From a virus, in the IMG/VR virus record IMGVR_UViG_3300028423_000356, positions 62,001 through 126,000 of that record: a stretch of 64,000 bases of DNA. The stretch is one strand, 5' to 3'. The notes below the pieces were generated by a model that saw only the letters and a list, made by a program, of their open reading frames with translations, was not told where the DNA came from and searched no databases. Numbering within the stretch: the stretch's first letter is position 1; every line of letters starts with the position of its first letter. The position numbers were made by a program, and so were the translations under genes. Positions 18,017 through 27,322 of the stretch are shown here, piece by piece.

Positions 18017-18024
18017 TATAAATA
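18017..18024 (+). promoter_or_regulatory. T4-type late promoter element without a close gene
   Basis: TATAAATA lies at the end of the terminator T-run, but the next start codon is about 340 bases away. It could transcribe the repeat region or read on into 18364. Confidence 0.4.
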
Positions 18025-18050
18025 AAATAAATGATGATTAAGTGTTTTTT

Positions 18051-18114
18051 AGATATTATATCCCGGACTATAACAGGATTTAAGATATTATATCCCCCAG
18101 TATAGAGGACTTAT
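18051..18114 (+). repeat. Two tandem imperfect 32-base direct repeats
   Basis: AGATATTATATCCC occurs at 18051-18064 and 18083-18096. The remaining 18 bases of each unit are also similar (ACTATAACAGGA versus AGTATAGAGGA). The unit spacing is exactly 32 bases. The function is unknown; it may be a protein-binding site. Confidence 0.6.
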
Positions 18115-18312
18115 AGAATCAATAGATTAACTTAATCAACTCTATATTTTCTTTAAAGCTTATCTATACTAATAATTATAAGACTTTTTCCCCGTTTTTT
18201 TACAAGTAGGATAAAAAAAAATAATTTAGATAATAGTGTGACATAAAAACAACAATATATGTGAATGGTTAATAAAATATTAAAGAAATATAAAAAAACA
18301 TACAACAGACTA

Positions 18313-18341
18313 TTGACATTTCTTATACTATATACTATATT
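18313..18341 (+). promoter_or_regulatory. Sigma70-type promoter
   Basis: TTGACA at 18313-18318 and TATATT at 18336-18341 are separated by 17 bases. The start of the next gene is 23 bases downstream. Confidence 0.8.
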
Positions 18342-18363
18342 ATAACTAAATGAGGAATTTATT

Positions 18364-18864
18364 ATGAATGATAACAATATCAATACAAATTTAAATCTAA
18401 TGCAACCAAATACATTTCAGGTTATATTAGATAGAAAAAAATTTGGTGTGTCAACATATATGGCACAAACTTTCAACCACCCATCTGTATCTCTTGGGTA
18501 TGCCATTCAACCTTATGGTAAATTAAATATAGCACAACCAGGTGATAAATTTGAGATTGATTCATTGGAAATTAATTTTCTAATCGACGAAGATATGAAA
18601 GTTTATGAAGAATTATATAATTTGATGGTTTATACAAGAGATGTAAATATGAATAACATACCCTTTACTGATATGGATGAGTATGACCATCATTTTCAAA
18701 TATCAATAAACCTTTTATCTAATAAAAACAATATTTTAAAGACTATAAAATACTATGACTGTGTAATTACAGATTTGGGTAATATTCAGTTTGAAGCAAC
18801 TGAAGGAGAAGATTATTTAACTTTACCTTCAACCTTTCAATTTAATAGTTTTGAGGTATTATAA
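18364..18864 (+). CDS. Tail-tube-family structural protein (gp19/gp54-like fold)
   Basis: This 166-residue protein has the pattern PNTFQVILDRKKFG, QTFNHPSVSLG, QPGDKFEIDSLEINFLIDED (residues about 57-76), then YEELYNLMVYTRD. This is typical of T4-like marine phage tail proteins related to tail tube or tube-initiator subunits. The exact role (tube initiator or terminator, or a second tube) cannot be settled from sequence. It is unusual in being preceded by a sigma70-type promoter. Its stop overlaps the methylase start. Confidence 0.6.
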   Translation: MNDNNINTNLNLMQPNTFQVILDRKKFGVSTYMAQTFNHPSVSLGYAIQPYGKLNIAQPGDKFEIDSLEINFLIDEDMKVYEELYNLMVYTRDVNMNNIPFTDMDEYDHHFQISINLLSNKNNILKTIKYYDCVITDLGNIQFEATEGEDYLTLPSTFQFNSFEVL

Positions 18865-20081
18865 TGAAATCTATTCAATATATGGGAAGTAAAAAATATC
18901 TATTATATTTTATAGAATATTGTATATGTAATTATATTGGAATACCATATTTTTCTAATGAAAAAGATATTTTGAACTACATTGAAGATAAAAATATTGA
19001 AGTGGATTCATACAGAAATGATTCTATGTCTATTAGTTCTTTTTTCGAAATGAGTAATGTATCTTTTTTTGATGTTTTTAGTGGTAGTGGTGTAGTTGCA
19101 AATCATTTTAGTGATTATTGTAAAGTTATTACAAATGATAAACAGGAATTTACTGATATTGTAATAAAATCATATATGATTAACACTAAATCTGAAGAAT
19201 ACTATAAACCATTTATTTCTGAATTGAATAAATTAGATGAGGATTATTATCAAAAAACAGACAAGTGGTATACTAAAAATTATGGCAGTGATGATATAAC
19301 ACCAGTTAGAAAAGATGGTAGTCGTGCCATATGGCAATATAAAAACTCTAAGAAAATTGATGCAATTCGTCACAAAATATCCGAATGGAAAAATAATAAT
19401 GTTATAAATGATATAGAAGAATGTGTGTTGTTATTTTATGTGATAATGTCTGTAAATAAGATATCAAACACATTGGGTCATCAAAATGGTTATTTAAAAG
19501 AATGGTCTGAAAAATCTTATAAAGATTTGATAATAGAAACATTTCCCTTAAAAACTAATCACAATTATAAACACGAATCATTCATAGGTGATATCTTTGA
19601 TAACCTAAGTAATATCAATTCTCTTGGTATCGATATTGCATATATTGATCCACCTTACGGAACAGATAATAAAAGACTTAAAGTTGCAACAAGGTATTCA
19701 TCCTTTTATCATTTATGGAATACATTAGTAACTAATGATAGACCTAAGTTGTTTGGTAAGGCAAATAAACCATTAAAAACAAAAGGTTTCACAGAACCAT
19801 TAGAAAAAAATGTTATCGAAACTGTAAAACCTAAATTTAAAGAATTAGTTTCTAATATTGATTGTAAATTAGTTGTCATATCATACTCAAATAAAGGGTT
19901 AATGAAAAAAGAAGATTTTAATGACATCTTAACAGAGTGTGGTTATAAGGACATAGTTTTCTATTCAACAAACCATAAAGTTAACGTTCAATCAAAATCT
20001 GCTAAAAAAGATGGTAAATATATTAACAGAGAAAAAACTGAACCACTGAAAGAATTAATAATTATAGCAAACAAAATATAA
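18864..20081 (+). CDS. D12-class DNA adenine-N6 methyltransferase
   Basis: This 405-residue protein begins KSIQYMGSKKYLL, the substrate/SAM-binding start of D12-class methylases. It has motif I FDVFSGSGVVA near residue 69 and the catalytic DPPY motif (IAYIDPPYGTDN) near residue 263. It is larger than T4 Dam (259 residues) through an insertion between these motifs, which probably carries target recognition. It may protect phage DNA from restriction or mark it. It overlaps the upstream structural gene by one base and is the first of two D12 methylases in the window. Confidence 0.88.
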   Translation: MKSIQYMGSKKYLLYFIEYCICNYIGIPYFSNEKDILNYIEDKNIEVDSYRNDSMSISSFFEMSNVSFFDVFSGSGVVANHFSDYCKVITNDKQEFTDIVIKSYMINTKSEEYYKPFISELNKLDEDYYQKTDKWYTKNYGSDDITPVRKDGSRAIWQYKNSKKIDAIRHKISEWKNNNVINDIEECVLLFYVIMSVNKISNTLGHQNGYLKEWSEKSYKDLIIETFPLKTNHNYKHESFIGDIFDNLSNINSLGIDIAYIDPPYGTDNKRLKVATRYSSFYHLWNTLVTNDRPKLFGKANKPLKTKGFTEPLEKNVIETVKPKFKELVSNIDCKLVVISYSNKGLMKKEDFNDILTECGYKDIVFYSTNHKVNVQSKSAKKDGKYINREKTEPLKELIIIANKI

Positions 20082-20098
20082 AAAATATGGGGTATATT

Positions 20099-20545
20099 AT
20101 GAGGTTAGATGACGTGTTAAATGAATGGGAAATTGATTCTCAAATTGATAAAAGTGATTTGACTGAAGCATCAAGAGAAACACCTAAATTACATGCTAAG
20201 TATTTAAAAGTCTTATCACAAACAAAATTAAGATTAAAACAATCTGAAATGGACCAAAAGTCTCTATTGAAAAATAAATGGTTGTATTACAATGGTAAAA
20301 TGACTAAGGAACAAATGGATGAACTTGGATGGTCTTATGAGGATCCTTTAAATGGATTAAAAGTTTTAAAAGGTGATATGGACTATTACTATGATTCTGA
20401 CAAAGAAATTCAAGAGTCCGAATTAAAAATACAATATTATAAAAATATGGTAGAAACTCTTCAAGAAATAGTTGATAATTTAAAATGGAGACACCAAACA
20501 ATTAAAAATATGATTGAGTGGAAAAAGTTTGAAACTGGATATTAA
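20099..20545 (+). CDS. uvsY: Recombination mediator UvsY
   Basis: This 148-residue protein resembles T4 UvsY (137 residues), the mediator that loads UvsX recombinase onto gp32-coated single strands. Supporting segments are the start MRLDDVLNEWEIDSQID, then KLHAKYLKVLSQTKLRLKQS, NKWLYYNGKM and the helical C-terminus KNMIEWKKFETGY. The ATG at 20099 is chosen over 20087 because it gives the canonical MRL start and has GGGG about 7 bases upstream. UvsW follows, as in T4 where uvsY and uvsW are adjacent. Confidence 0.85.
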   Translation: MRLDDVLNEWEIDSQIDKSDLTEASRETPKLHAKYLKVLSQTKLRLKQSEMDQKSLLKNKWLYYNGKMTKEQMDELGWSYEDPLNGLKVLKGDMDYYYDSDKEIQESELKIQYYKNMVETLQEIVDNLKWRHQTIKNMIEWKKFETGY

Positions 20546-20558
20546 TATTTTTAACACA

Positions 20559-20566
20559 TATAAATA
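20559..20566 (+). promoter_or_regulatory. T4-type late promoter for uvsW
   Basis: TATAAATA ends 31 bases before the chosen uvsW start. T4 uvsW is also under late control, so the arrangement is conserved in logic. Confidence 0.7.
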
Positions 20567-20597
20567 ATTCCATATGACAAAAAAATATGGAAAAAAT

Positions 20598-22091
20598 ATG
20601 TGTGATATTAAAGTATATTTAAAAGATTATTCTATGTTATACGTAGATTGTGAACCAGGTATAGGTGCTGAATTAAGTGATTATTTTAGTTTCTATGTTC
20701 CTGGATATAAATTTATGCCCGCATACAAAAATAAGGTGTGGGATGGAAAAATACGTCTATTTAATAGAATGACGGGTGAACTTAATGCTGGTTTATTTGT
20801 ATATCTTTTGAAATATGCTAAATCTCGTAGTTATAAATTAGAACAAGTTAAAACTGAATATGGTTACCCTATTGTAAATGAACAAATTGATACAGAAGAC
20901 TTTAATGAATTCTTATATGAATTAAATTTACCATTTATGCCTTATGAATATCAGTATAATTCTATTATAAGGGGTATTAATCAAAATAGAGCAATATTAC
21001 TTTCACCAACAGGTTCAGGTAAATCTTTTATAATATATCTTTTATCACAATATTACTTAAGAAGAATAAAGGAACACAACGAAAAAGTTTTAATTGTTGT
21101 TCCAACAACATCTTTAGTTGAACAATTATCTTCTGACTTTATTAATGATTATAAAATGAATGATTATGATGAAAAGGTTCATAAAATTTATTCTGGTAAA
21201 GATAAAAATACAGATAAAGATATAGTTATTTCAACTTGGCAATCGATATATAAATTAGGTCCTAAGTGGTTTAAACAATTTGGTATGGTTATTGGTGATG
21301 AGTGTCATGGTTTTAAATCAAAATCTTTATCATCAATAATGAATAAATCAAATGAAGCAAAATATAGATTCGGATTAACAGGAACATTAGATGGAACACA
21401 AACCCACCAATTAGTTTTGGAAGGTTTGTTTGGTCCAGTATATGAAGTAACGAGAACAAAGGACTTACAGGAAGAAGGGACATTAGCACCTTTAGATATT
21501 AAAATTCCAGTTCTACAATATTCAAAAGAATTGAAAGATGAACTGAAAGGTTCTACCTATCAAAATGAAATAGATTTTTTATGTAAAAATGATAAACGTA
21601 ATAACTTTATTGCCAATCTAGCAGAATCAATGAATGGTAACACACTTGTCTTGTATAATTTTGTAGAAAAACATGGTAAACCTTTATATGACCTTATAAA
21701 TAGTAAAGTAAAGGAAGGTAGAAAAGTCTTTTTTGTATCAGGTGATGTTAATGTTGATGATAGAGAAACAATACGAAAAATAGTTGAAAAACAAAAAGAT
21801 GCCATTGTGGTTGCTTCCTTAGGAACATTTAGTACGGGTATCAACATCAAAAATCTTCACAATATTATTTTTGCTTCACCATCTAAATCACAGATTAAAG
21901 TTTTACAATCCATTGGTCGTGGTTTGAGACAATCGGAAAATGGGGCAACTACTGTTTTATATGATATAGTTGATGATTTATCAATGGGTAAACATAAAAA
22001 CTTTGCTTTAAAACACTCTGTGGAGAGGATTAAGATATACGAAAAACAAGAATTTAAATATAAAATGATAAAGGTTGACTTATATGAATAA
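20598..22091 (+). CDS. uvsW: UvsW-type recombination helicase
   Basis: This 497-residue superfamily 2 helicase remodels recombination and stalled-fork intermediates. The N-terminal DNA-binding domain (DIKVYLKDYSMLYVDCEPG, then KNKVWDGKIRLFNR) is the T4 UvsW type. The helicase core follows: YQYNSI, Walker A SPTGSGKSF, GDECHG box, TGTLDGT, VASLGTFSTGINIKNL and QSIGRGLRQ. An upstream ATG at 20574 exists, but a transcript from the late promoter would begin at about 20572. The ATG at 20598 aligns with the T4 start and has GGA upstream. Confidence 0.95.
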   Translation: MCDIKVYLKDYSMLYVDCEPGIGAELSDYFSFYVPGYKFMPAYKNKVWDGKIRLFNRMTGELNAGLFVYLLKYAKSRSYKLEQVKTEYGYPIVNEQIDTEDFNEFLYELNLPFMPYEYQYNSIIRGINQNRAILLSPTGSGKSFIIYLLSQYYLRRIKEHNEKVLIVVPTTSLVEQLSSDFINDYKMNDYDEKVHKIYSGKDKNTDKDIVISTWQSIYKLGPKWFKQFGMVIGDECHGFKSKSLSSIMNKSNEAKYRFGLTGTLDGTQTHQLVLEGLFGPVYEVTRTKDLQEEGTLAPLDIKIPVLQYSKELKDELKGSTYQNEIDFLCKNDKRNNFIANLAESMNGNTLVLYNFVEKHGKPLYDLINSKVKEGRKVFFVSGDVNVDDRETIRKIVEKQKDAIVVASLGTFSTGINIKNLHNIIFASPSKSQIKVLQSIGRGLRQSENGATTVLYDIVDDLSMGKHKNFALKHSVERIKIYEKQEFKYKMIKVDLYE

Positions 22092-22506
22092 TAAAATTGT
22101 TTACTTAACACAACTAAAACTTGTGACTGGTGAGGAGATTATATGTGAAATAGTAAAAAGAAACTATTTAAAAAATGAGATATGTATTAAATCTGCTATG
22201 TGTCTTATAAAGAAAGTGAACGAAGAAGGATTTCCATATTACGTATTTGTTCCATTTATGGTTCATCAATGTTCTAAAAATTCAATTGTTCATTTGAAAA
22301 GAAATGCTATTATATCCCAATCAAGTCCAACAAAAATTATGATGGAAACATATAAAAGATATGTTTTTCAAGAGTATCAACAATCTGAATTACGTGAAGC
22401 AATGACAGATGATATAATAGAACAGATTAAAAATACTGTTGATAAAAAAAATAATGATAAATATGATTTAGAAAATTATGACTTTGGAAATCAGAAAAAA
22501 AATTAA
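22084..22506 (+). CDS. Conserved T4-like protein, possible Sm-like fold
   Basis: This 140-residue protein begins MNNKIVYLTQLKLVTGEEII. The TGEEIICEIV and ICIKSAMCLIK segments resemble the two-motif, five-strand pattern of Sm-like proteins found between uvsW and late sigma genes in marine T4-like phages. The C-terminus is charged and probably disordered. It overlaps the end of uvsW by 8 bases. The function is unknown; RNA binding is only a suggestion. Confidence 0.65.
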   Translation: MNNKIVYLTQLKLVTGEEIICEIVKRNYLKNEICIKSAMCLIKKVNEEGFPYYVFVPFMVHQCSKNSIVHLKRNAIISQSSPTKIMMETYKRYVFQEYQQSELREAMTDDIIEQIKNTVDKKNNDKYDLENYDFGNQKKN

Positions 22507-22521
22507 ATTCATCAAAATGCC

Positions 22522-22550
22522 TTGAATATCGATTCAAATAACACTATAAT
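22522..22550 (+). promoter_or_regulatory. Sigma70-type promoter
   Basis: TTGAAT at 22522-22527 and TATAAT at 22545-22550 have a 17-base spacer, 28 bases before the next ATG. Confidence 0.65.
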
Positions 22551-22577
22551 ACAGTGTATAATATTAAAGGAGAAACG

Positions 22578-22766
22578 ATGTACACTTTGAATGAATTTGC
22601 ACATATGGTATCTTTATCACTAGATAAATCTTTAGATAGATACAAACAAATACATAAAATAAAACAAATAATAAATAAAACTTCACAAAAATCACTATCA
22701 AATGATAGAGATACAATTGATGAAATTTTAAATATTCTTTATGAAAAATATAACTTTAGGGGTTGA
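22578..22766 (+). CDS. Small hypothetical protein upstream of gp55
   Basis: This 62-residue protein (MYTLNEFAHMVSL, then DRYKQIHKIKQIINK) looks helical. AAAGGAG precedes the ATG at 22578. An in-frame GTG at 22554 is less likely because it lies only 4 bases from the -10 element. It is unrecognised. The -35 of the gp55 promoter overlaps its last codons. Confidence 0.6.
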   Translation: MYTLNEFAHMVSLSLDKSLDRYKQIHKIKQIINKTSQKSLSNDRDTIDEILNILYEKYNFRG

Positions 22767-22791
22767 CAAATGGTATTTTTCAGCCTATATT
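22763..22791 (+). promoter_or_regulatory. Sigma70-type promoter for gp55
   Basis: TTGACA at 22763-22768 and TATATT at 22786-22791 have a 17-base spacer. The late sigma gene starts 33 bases downstream. Confidence 0.85.
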
Positions 22792-22823
22792 ATTAATACG
22801 ATATATACACAAGGAATTTTATA

Positions 22824-23444
22824 ATGGGTAGAAAATCTAATAGAGCAGAAATACATTACGTTAATAACAAACAATTTTCACAAGCTGTTATGGATTATGT
22901 TATAGAATGTAACAAATGTAAGGAAGATGGTAAAGAAATACCAGTAGTTACAAATTATATTGCGGATTGTTTTCTAAGAATTGCTGAAGGTCTTTCACAT
23001 AGACCGAATTTTATTAGATACACATATCGTGAAGAAATGGTTATGGACGCAGTAGAAAATTGTTTAAAGGCGATTAAAAACTATAACATAGAAGCAGCAA
23101 CAAGAACTGGAAATCCAAATGCTTTTGCATATTTTACACAAATTACACACTTTGCTTTTTTAAGAAGAATTGAGAAAGAAAAGAAACAAGCAGATGTGAA
23201 AGATAGGTATCTTTCCCAAGCAGGTATTGAATCATTTATTTCAACAACAGACACAACTGACAATAACGTAGTTCAACATTTTGTAGATGAATTGAGAGAT
23301 AGAATTGATAAAGTTAAAGAAAGAGATGAAGAAGTAAAAGAATATGTAAAAGAAGAAAAAAAGGTTAATAAATCCAATAAAAACAAAAAAAAGAAAAAGA
23401 TTTTAACTAATAGTGATTCTGATTTAGATGATTTTATTAGTTGA
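22824..23444 (+). CDS. 55: Late transcription sigma factor (gp55)
   Basis: This 206-residue protein corresponds to T4 gp55 (185 residues), the sigma-like factor that directs host RNA polymerase to TATAAATA. Matching parts are HYVNNKQFSQAVMDYV, FLRIAEGLSHRPNF, YREEMVMDAVENCLKAIKN, then FAYFTQITHFAFLRRIEKEK and the acidic SDLDDFIS tail, which in T4 contacts the gp45 sliding clamp. A Lys-rich insertion precedes the tail. Its presence explains the many late motifs in the window. Confidence 0.92.
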   Translation: MGRKSNRAEIHYVNNKQFSQAVMDYVIECNKCKEDGKEIPVVTNYIADCFLRIAEGLSHRPNFIRYTYREEMVMDAVENCLKAIKNYNIEAATRTGNPNAFAYFTQITHFAFLRRIEKEKKQADVKDRYLSQAGIESFISTTDTTDNNVVQHFVDELRDRIDKVKERDEEVKEYVKEEKKVNKSNKNKKKKKILTNSDSDLDDFIS

Positions 23445-23458
23445 TAATGAGGTGAATA

Positions 23459-24520
23459 ATGAAAATTGCAATAATTAATGATACACATTGTGGTATACGT
23501 AATTCTTCTGATATTTTTATAGATAATGCTGAAGAGTTTTACGAAAAAATATTTTTTCCTTATTTAAAAGAAAATAATATTAAACATATATTACATCTTG
23601 GTGATTATTTTGATAATAGAAAGTATATAAACTTTAAAGCACTTAACCGTAACAGACATCACTTCTTAAATGTTTTGAGGAGTGAAAATATCACTATGGA
23701 TATTATATGTGGTAATCATGATACATTTTATAAGAATACTAATGATTTGAATAGTTTGAAAGAATTATTGGGACATTATATGAATGAAGTTAATATTATT
23801 CATAAACCCACTGTTATGGAATATGGTTCATTGAAAATGGGGTTAATCCCTTGGATAAATAAAGAAAATGAAGAAGAGTCTATGAACTTCATAAAGAAAG
23901 CGAAATGTACTCATATAGGTGGACATTTTGATATAACAGGTTCATTGATGATGAAAGGTGTTACTTGTGACCATGGGTTAGATCCTGAAATCTTTAAAAG
24001 ATATGAAATGGTATTGTCAGGTCATTTTCATACTAAATCAACAAATAACAACATTTATTATTTGGGTTCACAATTTGAATTTTATTGGAATGATGCACAC
24101 GATAATAAATACTTTCATATTTTAGACACAGAAACTGGTGAATTAGAAGAAGTTAGAAACACTATAACACTATTTCATAAAATATATTATGATGATTCTA
24201 AAAATAATTATTTGGAGTATGACTTATCACAATTAGATAACAAATTTGTTAAAATACAAGTTATTAATAAAAGTGACCAGTTTACTTTTGATAGATTTGT
24301 TGATTTAGTTCAATCAAGAAGTATTTTAGAACTTAAAATAGCAGAAAACTTTCAAGAGTTTATTGGAGAAAATGTGGGTGATTCAGATATATCGGTTGAA
24401 GACACATCAGATTTGTTGAATACATATATTGAATCAGTTGATACACCTTTAGATAAGGAACGTATTAAAAAACAAATGAATGAATTAATGATTGAAGCTC
24501 AAAGTGTGGAAATATTATGA
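23459..24520 (+). CDS. 47: Recombination nuclease subunit gp47 (Mre11-like)
   Basis: This 353-residue calcineurin-like phosphoesterase works with gp46 to resect DNA ends for recombination-dependent replication. All metal-binding motifs are visible: NDTHCGIRN (residues 7-15), HLGDYFDNRK, CGNHDTF, and the late GGHFD and SGHFHTK. It matches T4 gp47 (339 residues) in size. The stop overlaps the gp46 start by four bases (ATGA), suggesting translational coupling. Confidence 0.95.
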   Translation: MKIAIINDTHCGIRNSSDIFIDNAEEFYEKIFFPYLKENNIKHILHLGDYFDNRKYINFKALNRNRHHFLNVLRSENITMDIICGNHDTFYKNTNDLNSLKELLGHYMNEVNIIHKPTVMEYGSLKMGLIPWINKENEEESMNFIKKAKCTHIGGHFDITGSLMMKGVTCDHGLDPEIFKRYEMVLSGHFHTKSTNNNIYYLGSQFEFYWNDAHDNKYFHILDTETGELEEVRNTITLFHKIYYDDSKNNYLEYDLSQLDNKFVKIQVINKSDQFTFDRFVDLVQSRSILELKIAENFQEFIGENVGDSDISVEDTSDLLNTYIESVDTPLDKERIKKQMNELMIEAQSVEIL

Positions 24521-26229
24521 TTAAATTTACAAAATTAAGATACAAAAACTTTTTAAGTTCTGGAAACAGTTTTACTGAAATAGATTTCTCAAAATCACCC
24601 ACTACTTTAGTTGTGGGACATAACGGTTCAGGTAAATCAACTTTATTGGATGCTATTGCCTTTGGATTATTTGGAAAGGCGTATCGTTCAATAAGTAAAA
24701 ATCAATTGGTTAATAGTATAAACAAAAAAGATACTGTTGTTGAAATATCATTTAGCGTTTCAGGTTCTGATTATACGGTTAGACGTGGTATAAAACCAAA
24801 TATATTTGAAATATATCGTAACGGTGAAATGATGAATCAATCATCACATTCTAAAGAATATCAAAAAATACTTGAACAGAATATCCTTAAATTAAACCAT
24901 AAAAGTTTTCATCAAATAGTGGTGTTGGGTTCATCTTCTTTCATACCATTTATGCAGTTGAATAACAATCATAGAAGAGAAGTTATTGAAGATCTTTTAG
25001 ACATAAATGTTTTTTCTAAAATGAATAATATAATGAAAGAAAAACAAAGTATGTTGAAAGAAGATATAAAAGAATTGAATAATAATATATCTCTATATGA
25101 TACTAAGATAATGAGTCAGAAAAAGTATATTAATGACATTAAATCTATAAATGCTACTGAAAAGGATAAAAAATATTCACTTATTGAAGAATATAATATA
25201 GAAATAGAGAAATTACAAAATAGAAATATAGAACTAAGTGAGTATATTAGAAATAATCAACCAGATGTTGAAAAAAATAAAGAGATTAAGGAAAAGAGAC
25301 TAAAAGATTTAAATAACTTTAAGACTAAATTTAATAGTGATGTTAAAAGAGTTGTTAAAGATGTTGAATTCTTTAATAAGAATGAATCTTGTCCTTCTTG
25401 TAAACAAAATATATCTGAAGACTTGAGAGATAATAAGATAAATGAATATAAAGATAAATCTAAAGAACTCAAAAAAGCAATAGACGATGTTGAAGTCGAA
25501 ATAAACAAAACTGATGTTGATTTGAAAGAGATATTATTAAATATTGAAGAGATACGTAAATGTCAAAATGAAATCAATACAAATAATGTTTCAATAAAAC
25601 AATATCAAGATTCTATTGATAGGACACAACAAGATATTGATAAGTTATCTGAAGCGACGGACTTAAATTCATCCATTGAAGAACTTGAAGAATTAGAAAA
25701 CAACAAAGATTCTATGACAGAGAAGAAGTTAACTTTAAATGAACAATTCAATTATAATATGGTTATTGGTGAAATGTTAAAAGACACTGGTATAAAAACT
25801 AAAATAGTAAAACAATATATACCTGTAATTAACAATTTTGTTAACAATTATTTACAAACTTTAGATTTCTTTGTTCAGTTTCATTTGGATGAGAATTTTC
25901 AAGAGACTATTAAATCAAGATATAGAGATACATTTTCATATGCATCTTTTTCTGAAGGTGAAAAACAAAGAATAGATTTGGCGTTATTATTCACTTGGAG
26001 ACATATTGCAAAAATGAAAAATTCAGTTGCAACTAATCTTCTTATATTAGATGAGACATTTGATTCATCGTTAGATGATGAAGGTATAGATAATCTATTG
26101 AAAATAGTTCAATCTCTTGGGGATGATACTAATGTCTTTATAATATCACATAAAGGTGATATATTAGACAATAAGTTTACAAGTAAGATTGAATTTTACA
26201 AAGATAAAAACTTCTCAAAAATGAGATAA
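24517..26229 (+). CDS. 46: Recombination nuclease ATPase subunit gp46 (Rad50-like)
   Basis: This 570-residue SMC-family ATPase pairs with gp47. It carries Walker A GHNGSGKST at residues 34-42, a long coiled coil broken by a zinc hook CPSC near residue 293, the ABC signature SEGEKQR, Walker B LLILDET and the switch His in FIISHKGD. The size is like T4 gp46 (560). Confidence 0.96.
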   Translation: MIKFTKLRYKNFLSSGNSFTEIDFSKSPTTLVVGHNGSGKSTLLDAIAFGLFGKAYRSISKNQLVNSINKKDTVVEISFSVSGSDYTVRRGIKPNIFEIYRNGEMMNQSSHSKEYQKILEQNILKLNHKSFHQIVVLGSSSFIPFMQLNNNHRREVIEDLLDINVFSKMNNIMKEKQSMLKEDIKELNNNISLYDTKIMSQKKYINDIKSINATEKDKKYSLIEEYNIEIEKLQNRNIELSEYIRNNQPDVEKNKEIKEKRLKDLNNFKTKFNSDVKRVVKDVEFFNKNESCPSCKQNISEDLRDNKINEYKDKSKELKKAIDDVEVEINKTDVDLKEILLNIEEIRKCQNEINTNNVSIKQYQDSIDRTQQDIDKLSEATDLNSSIEELEELENNKDSMTEKKLTLNEQFNYNMVIGEMLKDTGIKTKIVKQYIPVINNFVNNYLQTLDFFVQFHLDENFQETIKSRYRDTFSYASFSEGEKQRIDLALLFTWRHIAKMKNSVATNLLILDETFDSSLDDEGIDNLLKIVQSLGDDTNVFIISHKGDILDNKFTSKIEFYKDKNFSKMR

Positions 26230-26245
26230 ATTTTTACATTTACTA

Positions 26246-26274
26246 TTGACAATAGTAATGTGACATACTATATT
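26246..26274 (+). promoter_or_regulatory. Sigma70-type promoter for the clamp gene
   Basis: TTGACA at 26246-26251 and TATATT at 26269-26274 have a 17-base spacer. The gp45 start is 31 bases downstream. Confidence 0.85.
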
Positions 26275-26304
26275 AATATTATAAACTTAATTATGAGGTA
26301 AATT

Positions 26305-26967
26305 ATGGAATTAAATAACACAGTTTTAAATATATTAAAGAACTTTGCTAGTATAAATTCAAGCATTGTTTTTAATGAGGGTAATGAAATTAAAACAATT
26401 TCAGAAGCAAGAAATATACTTGCATCTGCTCAAATTGAGCAAGAATTCCCACAACAGTTTGGTATATATGACTTAAATGAGTTTTTAAGTGTATTGAGTT
26501 TGGTTGATAGACCAAGACTTAAATTTGAAGAAAACTATTTATTGATAGGTGATCAATCAGGTCGTTCTAAGATTAAATACTTTTTTACAGATGTTGATAT
26601 GTTAGTAAACCCACCATCAAGTATGAATATGCCTGAACCTGATTTAACATTTGAATTATCAAGTGAAACAATGGGAAAAATTAAAAAGGCTGCATCAGCT
26701 CTAGGTCATAGTGATTTAGTTATAAGACCAGGTATTTCATTATCAGTGTGTGACATTGAAAATAACACATCAAACACCTTTTCTATTGATATTGATGGTG
26801 AATCATCTATTGATAATTTCACTGCAGTTATATCAATTGAAAACCTTAAACTAATTTCTTCAAACTATACAGTGGAGATATCATCTAAAAATATTGCAAA
26901 GTTTACAGACAATGATAATAATCTTGTTTACTACATAGCATTAGAAAAAACATCAATATGGAGTTAA
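26305..26967 (+). CDS. 45: Sliding clamp (gp45)
   Basis: This 220-residue protein is the trimeric DNA polymerase clamp (T4 gp45 is 228 residues). In T4 it also activates late transcription through gp55. It shows NTVLNILKNFASINSSIVF, then QFGIYDLNEFLSVLSLVD and the C-terminal YYIALEKTSIW. It has its own promoter and is followed by a small gene and the clamp loader. Confidence 0.93.
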   Translation: MELNNTVLNILKNFASINSSIVFNEGNEIKTISEARNILASAQIEQEFPQQFGIYDLNEFLSVLSLVDRPRLKFEENYLLIGDQSGRSKIKYFFTDVDMLVNPPSSMNMPEPDLTFELSSETMGKIKKAASALGHSDLVIRPGISLSVCDIENNTSNTFSIDIDGESSIDNFTAVISIENLKLISSNYTVEISSKNIAKFTDNDNNLVYYIALEKTSIWS

Positions 26968-26970
26968 ATT

Positions 26971-27237
26971 ATGAATAAAGAATTTTTAGACACATCAAAT
27001 AAAGTATTTCGTCAAACAATTATGATTATAGATGCACTCACACAAAGAGGATCATTTAAAGGTGAAGAGTTATCAACTATTGGTAATCTTAGAGACGCTT
27101 GTAATCAGTTATCTCAAGCAATTGATAATTATGAAGCAGAAGTTGCATCACAAGTATCAGACGAACAATTAAGTGAACTAGAAAGTGAGAATATTACAGA
27201 AAATGTAAAGGGTAATACTTCTTCATCACTATCTTAA
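26971..27237 (+). CDS. Small protein between clamp and clamp loader genes
   Basis: This 88-residue, acidic and helical protein starts 4 bases after gp45. Its conserved-looking middle is FRQTIMIIDALTQRGSFKGE followed by ELSTIGNLRDAC. T4 has small genes, including the polymerase-binding rpbA, in this gap, but the sequence does not allow that assignment. A hairpin follows it. Confidence 0.6.
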   Translation: MNKEFLDTSNKVFRQTIMIIDALTQRGSFKGEELSTIGNLRDACNQLSQAIDNYEAEVASQVSDEQLSELESENITENVKGNTSSSLS

Positions 27238-27251
27238 TTGATATAACATTA

Positions 27252-27283
27252 AATAGAATAGTGGGAAAACCTACTATTCTATT
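27252..27283 (+). terminator. Hairpin after the gp45 unit
   Basis: A 14-bp stem, AATAGAATAGTGGG/CCTACTATTCTATT with one G-T pair, closes an AAAA loop. No T-run follows, so it may be a weak terminator or a 3' end stabiliser. The next promoter is 10 bases further on. Confidence 0.55.
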
Positions 27284-27293
27284 ATAACAACTA

Positions 27294-27322
27294 TTGATTT
27301 TATACAAAATAAAGACTATATT
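27294..27322 (+). promoter_or_regulatory. Sigma70-type promoter for the clamp loader unit
   Basis: TTGATT at 27294-27299 and TATATT at 27317-27322 have a 17-base spacer, 28 bases before gp44. Confidence 0.7.

Larger units (their letters stand above)
17959..18363 (+). other. 405-base intergenic region after the capsid gene
   Basis: This gap holds, in order, a strong terminator (17984-18012), a TATAAATA element (18017-18024), a two-unit 32-base direct repeat (18051-18114), about 190 bases of AT-rich sequence with no convincing gene, and a sigma70-type promoter (18313-18341) for the next unit. It marks the junction between late virion genes and the next block. Nothing further is visible. Confidence 0.6.
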
